From: Actinomycetota bacterium
GTDB taxonomy: Bacteria; Actinomycetota; Nitriliruptoria; Euzebyales; Egibacteraceae
Direction: 5' to 3'
Length of the DNA: 8,337 bases
Assembly (NCBI GenBank): GCA_019347785.1
Contig: JAHWKQ010000088.1
Location: 1 to 8,337 of the forward strand
In this document: positions 1 through 5,242 of the stretch, one piece after another
How positions within the stretch are numbered: position 1 is the stretch's first letter
Layout: each line of letters begins with the position of its first letter
Position numbers and translations under genes: made by a program
Notes under the pieces: model-generated
The model's input: the letters and a program-made list of their open reading frames with translations, nothing else
What the model was told of the DNA's origin: nothing
The model's database searches: none

Positions 1-543
1 CTCGTGGCGGGGCCGGTCGAGCATCGCGACGGTCAGGTAGCGCACATCGATGCCCTTCGCCTTGGCGATCCGCCGCAGGTTCTCGCCGACGGGCGCGTCG
101 ACGTCGACCGCGCCCGCGGCGTCGGGGCCCACGACCCACTTCATCATGTACAGCATCGGGCCGGGGTCGAACATCGCGCCGCGCGGCGCCACGGCGATCA
201 CGGCCAGCGACCCCGGCCGACCCTCCGCCAGCAGGCGGGTCCCGTCGATGGGGTCCACGGCGACATCGACCCGCGGCTCGGCGCCGGTGCCGATCTCCTC
301 ACCGTTGAACAGCATGGGGGCCTCGTCCTTCTCCCCCTCGCCGATGACCACGACGCCGTCCATGGGCACGCTCGACAGCAGCTGGCGCATGGCGTCGACG
401 GCCGCCTGGTCGCATCCGTTCTTGTCGTTGCGACCCATCCAGCGGCCCGCCGCCAGGGCGGCCGCCTCCGTGGCCCGCACGAGCTCCAGGGCCAGGTTGC
501 GGTCCGGCGCCTGGGTGTGGGCCGCCCCGATGCGCTCAGTCAT
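1..543 (-). CDS. glpX: Class II fructose-1,6-bisphosphatase, N-terminal part (runs off left edge)
   Basis: This cytosolic enzyme hydrolyses fructose-1,6-bisphosphate to fructose-6-phosphate in gluconeogenesis and is usually the main FBPase of actinobacteria. 181 codons are visible, a little over half of a protein usually near 330-340 residues; the C-terminal half lies beyond position 1. The segment opens with NLALELVRATEAAA, followed by GRNDKN (D40, a predicted metal ligand), VVIGEGEKDEAPML (residues 65-78) and VDPIDGT (96-102), the metal and phosphate site of the GlpX/lithium-sensitive phosphatase fold. The tail of the visible part, LTVAMLDRPRHE, also matches the family. The ATG at 543 is preceded by GGGGGAGGAGG about six bases away, a strong Shine-Dalgarno that fixes the start. 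It lies 51 bases downstream of the DUF4032 gene on the same strand, so co-transcription is likely. A TATGCT -10-like box at 571-576 could add an internal promoter. The family call is secure. Confidence 0.95.
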   Translation of the reverse strand, partial: MTERIGAAHTQAPDRNLALELVRATEAAALAAGRWMGRNDKNGCDQAAVDAMRQLLSSVPMDGVVVIGEGEKDEAPMLFNGEEIGTGAEPRVDVAVDPIDGTRLLAEGRPGSLAVIAVAPRGAMFDPGPMLYMMKWVVGPDAAGAVDVDAPVGENLRRIAKAKGIDVRYLTVAMLDRPRHE

Positions 544-570
544 GTCGACCTCCTCCCCCGACGAACCCCG

Positions 571-576
571 AGCATA
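571..576 (-). promoter_or_regulatory. Candidate -10 box for glpX
   Basis: On the minus strand the short gap between the DUF4032 stop and the glpX start contains TATGCT, which fits the actinobacterial TANNNT -10 pattern. A transcript would begin near 564 and carry the glpX Shine-Dalgarno at a normal distance. No convincing -35 hexamer is present at 16-18 bases upstream, so this is only a candidate internal promoter. Confidence 0.3.
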
Positions 577-594
577 CCGACGGGACGTGACCGC

Positions 595-1893
595 TCAGCC
601 GTAGCTCATGTAGCCGTCGCGGTTGACGAGCACGGTCTTCTCCTCCTCCGCCGTCGGCAGGACCCGCTCGAAGTACGAGCGCAGCGTCTCCGAGAGACCG
701 ACGTCGTGGCCGGCCTTCTCCGACAGGAACCACTTGTGCCCGATGACCTCGTGGAACACCTCGGCGGGCTCGCGCTTGCCGCGCTCGGACTCGGGGATCG
801 CCGCCACGGTCGGCTCGAAGATGTCGTTGACCCACCGGTACGCGGCCACCGACTCGGGGACAGGCCGTCCCGACTGTCGCTCCAGGTGGGCGCGGAAGCT
901 GGCCAGGTCGTTGAGCAGGCTGCGCGCCTGGTTCTCCTGGGCGTGGAGGCCGACGAGCGACAGCAGGCGCTGGCGGTGGTAGCCCCGCTCGGTGACGGCC
1001 GTCTTGACGACGAGCCGGTCGCCGTCCTCGGTCGCCTCCAGCTCCACCTCGTCGACGTCGAAGCCCAGCTCGTTGAGCCGGCGGATGCGCGCCTCGATGC
1101 GATAGCGCTCGTCGCGGCCGACCACCTCCTCGTGGGTCAGCTCCCGCCAGAGCCGCTCGTAGCGGGCGACGAGGTCGTCGCCGGTCTCGACCGGGTCGGG
1201 GTCGGCCGGCAGCGACAGCTCGGCGTGCAGGTCCATCAGCCCCCCCGCGACGTTCACCCGCGTCACCTCGACGTCGTGGCGGCGCTGGCCCGCCGACAGC
1301 CGCGGATGCCACTCGCCGGTCTCCAGGTCGACGACGTAGGCCGCCAGCGCGCCCGCGTCCCTTCTGAACAGCGTGTTCGACAACGAGCAGTCGCCCCAGA
1401 AGAAGCCGTTGAGGTGCAGGCGCACCAGCAGCATGGTCAGCGCGTCCAGCAGCCGGTTGTACAGCCCCCGCACCTCGGCCGGCTCCGGGTGCTGGTGGGC
1501 GAACAGGGTCCGGTAGGGCAGGGAGAAGTCGAGGTAGCGGGTGATCAGCACGTCAGGAAGGCCCCCGGCGACGGCGGCGCGGCCCACGACGCCGACCGCC
1601 TCGACGACCGGAAGGGACTCTCCGGCCATCCGCCGCAGCATGGCATGCTCGCGCTGGGCCAGCCGCGCCGACATCTGCTTCAGCGCGTAGAGCGCGCCGT
1701 CATAGTCGACGAAGCGCACGACGTGGCGGTGCAGCCCCCGCGCGACCTCGACCAGGCGCGGGGAGTCCCACTCCTCCAGCGGCGCGTCCCACGGCAGGTC
1801 GAGGAAATCCGGATGCCCGGGCCGGGTGCGGACGCGCAGCCGCCGTGAGCCGTCCGCGCCCAGTCGCGGGCCGGGGGGCCCGACGTCACCCAA
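595..1893 (-). CDS. DUF4032-family protein with kinase-like fold
   Basis: The 432-residue protein resembles the actinobacterial DUF4032 family, whose N-terminal half looks like lipopolysaccharide/RIO-type kinases; its substrate is unknown. The kinase constellation is visible: K72 in ALYALK (beta-3 lysine), E82 in QREHAML (alpha-C glutamate), D168 and N173 in WGDCSLSN preceded by H160 (catalytic loop, with the usual five-residue D-to-N spacing), and D189 in VVDLET (DFG-like metal ligand). The rest, roughly 200-400, is the charged, helical DUF4032 part, including FHEVIGHKWFLSEKAG. No signal peptide or membrane segment is seen, so it is probably cytosolic. The chosen start is a TTG at 1893 with GGAGG eight bases upstream; no better in-frame ATG or GTG is seen nearby. 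It precedes glpX on the same strand, and a 77-base gap separates it from the divergent phoU. The family call is good; phosphotransfer activity is inferred from residues only. Confidence 0.85.
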   Translation of the reverse strand: MGDVGPPGPRLGADGSRRLRVRTRPGHPDFLDLPWDAPLEEWDSPRLVEVARGLHRHVVRFVDYDGALYALKQMSARLAQREHAMLRRMAGESLPVVEAVGVVGRAAVAGGLPDVLITRYLDFSLPYRTLFAHQHPEPAEVRGLYNRLLDALTMLLVRLHLNGFFWGDCSLSNTLFRRDAGALAAYVVDLETGEWHPRLSAGQRRHDVEVTRVNVAGGLMDLHAELSLPADPDPVETGDDLVARYERLWRELTHEEVVGRDERYRIEARIRRLNELGFDVDEVELEATEDGDRLVVKTAVTERGYHRQRLLSLVGLHAQENQARSLLNDLASFRAHLERQSGRPVPESVAAYRWVNDIFEPTVAAIPESERGKREPAEVFHEVIGHKWFLSEKAGHDVGLSETLRSYFERVLPTAEEEKTVLVNRDGYMSYG

Positions 1894-1918
1894 CGTTCAC
1901 GCCTCCGGGGCTTGCTGG

Positions 1919-1937
1919 CCAACCCCACTCGGGTTGG
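1919..1937. repeat. Inverted repeat in the DUF4032/phoU divergent region
   Basis: CCAACCC and GGGTTGG form perfect 7-bp arms around a 5-base centre (CACTC). The repeat lies about midway in the 77-base gap between the divergent DUF4032 and phoU starts. It could be an operator for a dimeric regulator of either gene. If the DUF4032 transcript starts near 1948, from the TACGCT box at 1956-1961, it would instead form a hairpin in that 5' leader upstream of the Shine-Dalgarno. The sequence alone does not separate these options. Confidence 0.45.
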
Positions 1938-1955
1938 ATCGGGGTGTCGCCCCCG

Positions 1956-1961
1956 AGCGTA
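1956..1961 (-). promoter_or_regulatory. Candidate -10 box for the DUF4032 gene
   Basis: The minus strand reads TACGCT here, matching TANNNT, and would start a transcript near 1948 with a leader of about 55 bases containing the inverted repeat and the GGAGG ribosome site. No good -35 element is visible, and a correctly spaced one would fall inside the first codons of phoU. I see no matching -10 box for phoU on the plus strand of this gap. Confidence 0.25.
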
Positions 1962-1970
1962 GAGGACATC

Positions 1971-2684
1971 ATGGGCGTACCGATGAGCCAGCATCCCGAC
2001 CCCCTCGACCGCCTGGAGGAAGAGCGGCGCCGGGCGGGCGGCCGGGTGACGTTCCGCCAGCAACTGGACCGGTGCGACCGGATGCTGGTCGGGACGGGGG
2101 AGCGGCTGGCGTCCACGATCCAGCCCGTCACCGCGGCGTTCCTGCAGGCCGACGCGCACGCCGCAGCCGCCGCGACCCGGGTCGACGAGGAGATCCGCGA
2201 GGCCTGCCGGGAGCTCGAGGAGAGCTCACACGCGCTGCTGGCCCGGGAGGCCCCCGTCGCCGGGGACCTGCGCCGGGTCGTGGCGTTGTTGCGGTCGGTA
2301 CCCGACATCGAGCGGTCGTCGAGCCTGCTGCGTCACGTCGCCGAGTCGCTCACCTGGATCCACCCGCCGTCGATGCCCGACGAGCTTCGGCGCATCATCG
2401 ACGACCTCGGTCGGGTCTCCGCGGAGATCTTCACCGGCGCGGTCGAGGCGTGGCGCGTCCACGACGGGCTGGCGGCCAACGACCTGGCCACGCGTGACGA
2501 CCACGTCGACCTGCTGCAGAAGTACCTGCTCACCGAGCTGTACACCGGACGGCAGTCGGTCGAGGAGGCCGTGAGCCTGGCGCTGATCGCCCGCTACTAC
2601 GAGCGCATCGCCGACCACGGCGTGGAGATGGCGCGGCTCATCGCCTACGCGGTGACCGGCCAGCGCCCACCCGACGACACCTGA
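1971..2684 (+). CDS. phoU: PhoU-family phosphate signalling protein
   Basis: PhoU proteins are cytosolic all-helical dimers that link the PstSCAB phosphate transporter to the PhoR-type sensor kinase and damp phosphate uptake when phosphate is ample. The 237-residue length is typical. Two PhoU repeats are visible, each ending in the family signature: APVAGDLRRVV followed by PDIERSSSLLRHVAESL (about 94-127), and AVSLALIARYYERIADHG (about 200-217). The second keeps the metal-binding E-R-x-x-D pattern (E211, D215). In the first the aspartate is replaced by S118. The ATG at 1971 is chosen because GAGGA precedes it by four bases; a second in-frame ATG at 1983 has no ribosome site at a sensible distance, and upstream in-frame starts overlap the divergent DUF4032 gene. 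No pst or phoR/phoP genes are in the window. It converges on the oxidoreductase gene with only 12 bases between the stops. Confidence 0.9.
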   Translation: MGVPMSQHPDPLDRLEEERRRAGGRVTFRQQLDRCDRMLVGTGERLASTIQPVTAAFLQADAHAAAAATRVDEEIREACRELEESSHALLAREAPVAGDLRRVVALLRSVPDIERSSSLLRHVAESLTWIHPPSMPDELRRIIDDLGRVSAEIFTGAVEAWRVHDGLAANDLATRDDHVDLLQKYLLTELYTGRQSVEEAVSLALIARYYERIADHGVEMARLIAYAVTGQRPPDDT

Positions 2685-2701
2685 GCGGCCGCCGGCTCAG
2701 G
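2680..2701. terminator. Inverted repeat between convergent genes, possible bidirectional terminator
   Basis: CCTGAGC (2680-2686) and GCTCAGG (2695-2701) are perfect 7-bp arms around an 8-base GC-only loop. The TGA of phoU lies in the left arm and the TGA of the oppositely oriented oxidoreductase lies in the right arm, in mirror positions. A transcript from either side would fold the same hairpin at its stop codon. No T-run follows on either strand, so this is not a classic intrinsic terminator. A second 7-bp-arm hairpin (GCGGCCC/GGGCCGC, 2701-2718) follows immediately, inside the end of the oxidoreductase gene. The structure is certain; termination is inferred from position. Confidence 0.4.
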
Positions 2702-4103
2702 CGGCCCGGGCGGGCCGCGCGAACCGGCCGCCCTCCTTGCGGAAGAACTGCGCGGCCGTCTGCCGCAGGGCCAGGGACCAGGACGGGTACGCATGGATGG
2801 TCTGGGCCAACCGGCCGGTCAGCATCCGCGTGCGCACCGCCAGGGCGGCCTCGTGCACGACGTCACCCCCCGCCGGGCACATCACGGTGGCCCCGAGCAG
2901 CTGACCGCCGCCGAGGCCTCGCAGCACCGGCCGTGGTCCGGCCACGAGCTTGACGAAGCCGTCCGTGTGCCCCGTCGCCCTGCCGCGGTCGGTCTCGCCC
3001 AGCGGCAGGAACGCCACGGACGCGCTGGCGCCGTAGCGCGCGTGCGCCTGTGCCTCGGTCATGCCGACCCGGCCGATCTCGGGGTCGGTGAAGGTGACCC
3101 AGGGAAGTCCCCGGGTCGACCAGCGCGCCTGTCGCCGTCCCAGCGCGTTGTTGGCCGCCAGCGCCCCCATGTCGTAGGCCGCGTGGGTGAAGAAGGGCCC
3201 GCCCACGGCGTCCCCCACGGCGTACACACCCGGTGCCGTGGTCCGCAGGCGGTCGTCGACGCGGACGAAGCCGCGCTCGTCACGGTCCACGCCCGCGCGC
3301 GCCAGGTCCATCCCCACCGCGCCGGGGGACCGTCCCACCGCGCACAGCAGCTCGTCGGCCTCGACCGTTTCCCCGTCGGCCGTCTCCAGGCGCACGTCGT
3401 CGCCGTCGCGCCGCACCCGCCGGACCCCTGCTCCCAGCCGCACGTCGACACCCTCCGCGCGCAGGACCCGCTCGAGGACCTCCGCGGCCTCGGGCTCCTC
3501 CTTGGTCAGCAGGCGCCCGCGTCGCTGGAGCACCGTCACCGCACTGCCCAGGCGGGCGAAGGCCTGGGCGAGCTCCATGCCGATGGGGCCGCCGCCCATG
3601 ATCGCCAGCCGCGGCGGCAGCTCGGCGAGCTCGAACACCGTCTCGTTGGTCAAGGGCCGCGCCTCGCGCAGGCCGTCCACCGGGGGCAGGGTCGGCGCGG
3701 AGCCGGTCGCCAGGATGACGGCGCCGGCCGTGACGGGCGTGCCCTCCACGTCCAGCCGGCGGGGGCCGGAGAAGGTCGCGACCCCCTCGAGGAACTCGAC
3801 GCCGTGCCACCTCAGCACCGCCGGGGACTCGTCGCGCGCGATCGTCGTCACGGCCGAGCGCACCTCGCCCATGATCTGTGCGAAGTCGGTGCCCGGCGCG
3901 CCGCCGCGCCGGCGCGCCCCCTGCAGCTGCGCCGCTCGCTCGATCAAGGCCTTGGACGGCACACAACCGGTCCACGTGCAGTCGCCGCCCAGACGGTTGG
4001 CCTCGACCAGCAGCACCGAGGCGTCGCGGCGGCGGGCCTGCAGGGCAGCGCTCAGTCCCGCCGCGCCCCCGCCGACGACGGCCACATCGACGTCGTGGGC
4101 CAT
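2697..4103 (-). CDS. FAD-dependent pyridine nucleotide-disulfide oxidoreductase (dihydrolipoamide dehydrogenase/mercuric reductase-like)
   Basis: A 468-residue cytosolic flavoprotein of the class I disulfide reductase family. Visible elements in order: FAD-binding VVGGGAAGL (9-17), redox-active cysteines in GGDCTWTGCVPSKAL (C42 and C47), NAD(P)-binding IMGGGPIGMELAQAF followed by VTVLQRR, the second FAD motif YAVGDAVGGPFFTHAA, and a dimerisation domain starting near WVTFTDPEIGRVGMTE. At the C-terminus the canonical HxHPTxxE catalytic dyad is replaced by HAYPSWSLA, with Y439 and L444 in place of His and Glu, so true dihydrolipoamide dehydrogenase activity is unlikely. There is no N-terminal metal-binding domain and no C-terminal cysteine pair, which argues against a mercuric reductase. 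The substrate is therefore unknown. The ATG at 4103 is chosen because it begins right at the FAD motif and follows the phosphatase stop after one base (TGA-C-ATG), implying translational coupling. A longer in-frame reading to 4217 only overlaps that gene. Confidence 0.9.
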   Translation of the reverse strand: MAHDVDVAVVGGGAAGLSAALQARRRDASVLLVEANRLGGDCTWTGCVPSKALIERAAQLQGARRRGGAPGTDFAQIMGEVRSAVTTIARDESPAVLRWHGVEFLEGVATFSGPRRLDVEGTPVTAGAVILATGSAPTLPPVDGLREARPLTNETVFELAELPPRLAIMGGGPIGMELAQAFARLGSAVTVLQRRGRLLTKEEPEAAEVLERVLRAEGVDVRLGAGVRRVRRDGDDVRLETADGETVEADELLCAVGRSPGAVGMDLARAGVDRDERGFVRVDDRLRTTAPGVYAVGDAVGGPFFTHAAYDMGALAANNALGRRQARWSTRGLPWVTFTDPEIGRVGMTEAQAHARYGASASVAFLPLGETDRGRATGHTDGFVKLVAGPRPVLRGLGGGQLLGATVMCPAGGDVVHEAALAVRTRMLTGRLAQTIHAYPSWSLALRQTAAQFFRKEGGRFARPARAA

Positions 4104-4104
4104 G

Positions 4105-4638
4105 TCAGCGCCCAGGGGTGCCGTGGGCCTGCGCGTCGACGCAGCCCTCGCCCTCGAAGCGCAGGACGAAGCGGCCGCACATGGGCAGCCGCGCGTCGGA
4201 CAGCTCCAGCCCGTCACGGCCGCTCAGGGTGGTCAGCAGCGCCGGGATGACGTCGCCGTGCGAGCACGCGACCACCCGCCGCTCCCCGAAGCGGCGCACC
4301 AGGCGCCCGACCACCCCCAGGGCCCGGCCACCCAGCCAGGCGGACGCCACCCAGGGGTCGCCTCCGTCGAGCACGGGGACGGTCGACGCCTCGCCCAGGC
4401 CCTCGTCGAGGTCGATGGCGCGGCCGACGAGGTCCGACAGGGGCTCGAGCGTCTGCACGCAGCGGGTATACGGACTGCTCACCAGCGCGGCCGGCGCGCC
4501 GGCGGCGGCGATGGCCTCGGCCAGGGCGGCAGCCTGGCGGCGGCCCTCCCCGGTGAGCGGGCGCTCCCGTTCGGGGCGCCCCGCCCACTGCCGACGACCG
4601 TGCGCCTGCGCGTGCCGCACCAGCTCGATCACCGTCAT
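4105..4638 (-). CDS. Histidine phosphatase family protein (SixA / MutT1 C-terminal-domain-like)
   Basis: A 177-residue single-domain member of the histidine phosphatase (phosphoglycerate mutase-like) superfamily, which uses a phosphohistidine intermediate. Key residues: R8 and H9 in LVRHAQA (nucleophile motif), R59 in SSPYTRCVQT, E83 in GLGEAS and H127 in CSHGDVIPALL. The layout LVRHA, RPLTGEGRRQA, YTRCVQTLEPL and SHGDVIPALL resembles the C-terminal phosphatase domain of mycobacterial MutT1, but the Nudix domain of that protein is absent. The ATG at 4638 is supported by GAGG eight bases upstream, which overlaps the stop of the preceding epimerase gene (10-base gap). Its own stop is one base before the next ATG. 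It is cytosolic by lack of a signal sequence. The superfamily is certain; the substrate (phosphoprotein, nucleotide or small phosphoester) is not. Confidence 0.9.
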   Translation of the reverse strand: MTVIELVRHAQAHGRRQWAGRPERERPLTGEGRRQAAALAEAIAAAGAPAALVSSPYTRCVQTLEPLSDLVGRAIDLDEGLGEASTVPVLDGGDPWVASAWLGGRALGVVGRLVRRFGERRVVACSHGDVIPALLTTLSGRDGLELSDARLPMCGRFVLRFEGEGCVDAQAHGTPGR

Positions 4639-4648
4639 CCGCCGGTCC

Positions 4649-5209
4649 TCATCTCCAGCGGGGATGGTCCGGGAACAGCTGCCGCAGCGTGGGGTTGGAT
4701 GTGTCGGCCGGGGACAGGACCGGGGCGTCGACGGGCCAGTCGACCCCCAGGTCGGGGTCGTCCCACGCCACGGCGGGCTTGGGCACGCCGGGACGCCAGT
4801 AGTCGCTGACGTCGTACAGGTAGTCGACGGGTCCGTCGCCCATGGTGAGGAACGAGTTGGCCAGGCCCTCGGCGATGAACAGCCGGATGCGCTGTCCCTC
4901 CGGTGGCTCGCCGAGCATGAAGGTGCGCGCCTCGCCGAACGTCGGCGAGTCGGGGCGGATGTCGGCGACCCCGGCCAGCGCCCGCCCCCGGGGGACGTAG
5001 ACGAGCTTGTCCCACGGCTCGGCGTGGAATCCGCGCAGGACACCGGGGACGCTGCGCGAGTGGTTGCCCTGGCGCAGAACCGGGTCGCGGCCCAGCGCCT
5101 CGGCGATCTCGCGGACCTGATAGGTCTGGCGGAAGAAGCCCCGCTCGTCGGCGAAGGTGTCCCAGCGCACGACGAGCAGGCCGTCGATGTCGGTCGTGTC
5201 CACGGGCAT
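4649..5209 (-). CDS. rmlC: dTDP-4-dehydrorhamnose 3,5-epimerase-like protein (RmlC family)
   Basis: A 186-residue cupin, the normal size for RmlC, which epimerises C3 and C5 of dTDP-4-keto-6-deoxyglucose on the way to dTDP-L-rhamnose. Family features: DERGFFRQTY (21-30), GNHSRSVPGVLRGFHAE (48-64) with the catalytic His at H62, K68, DIRPDSPTFG (83-92), Y132 in DYLYDVSDYW, WDDPDLGVDWP (149-159) and D169 in LSPAD, the partner of the catalytic His. The usual GFAHGF segment reads GLANSF, with N118 where the family has a second active-site His. This resembles, from memory, the RmlC half of actinobacterial RmlC-RmlD fusion proteins, which also have an HAEPWDK motif. No rmlA, rmlB or rmlD accompanies it here. 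The ATG at 5209 has only a weak AAGG upstream. It sits 33 bases after uppS and 10 before the phosphatase gene. The exact sugar substrate is open. Confidence 0.88.
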   Translation of the reverse strand: MPVDTTDIDGLLVVRWDTFADERGFFRQTYQVREIAEALGRDPVLRQGNHSRSVPGVLRGFHAEPWDKLVYVPRGRALAGVADIRPDSPTFGEARTFMLGEPPEGQRIRLFIAEGLANSFLTMGDGPVDYLYDVSDYWRPGVPKPAVAWDDPDLGVDWPVDAPVLSPADTSNPTLRQLFPDHPRWR

Positions 5210-5242
5210 GGCTGCCGGCCTTCGGTGTCGGGGGGCCGGACG

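Noticed and set aside
4..1848. Plus-strand open frame of 614 codons antisense to glpX and the DUF4032 gene
   Set aside because: It lies opposite two well-supported genes, shows no recognisable domain, and is rich in Arg, His, Val and Pro as expected from high-GC antisense frames.
1867..1882. CGGGCC/GGCCCG inverted repeat
   Set aside because: It lies within the Gly/Pro-rich first codons of the DUF4032 gene and is readily explained by GC-rich coding sequence.
1894..1901. GTTCAC-like word as a PhoP (PHO box) site near phoU
   Set aside because: Only a single unit is present; a PHO box needs at least two tandem repeats, and no second copy at the required spacing was found.
2697..4103. Mercuric reductase (merA)
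   Set aside because: Although the Tyr near the C-terminus is merA-like, there is no heavy-metal-associated domain, no C-terminal vicinal cysteine pair and no mer gene nearby.
2697..4217. Longer 506-residue version of the oxidoreductase
   Set aside because: The extra N-terminal residues overlap the phosphatase gene and precede the FAD motif without any family similarity; the ATG at 4103 is coupled to the upstream stop.
2793..4809. Long plus-strand open frames opposite the oxidoreductase and phosphatase genes
   Set aside because: They are antisense to proteins with clear catalytic motifs and contain only low-complexity Arg/Pro/Ser/Ala runs.
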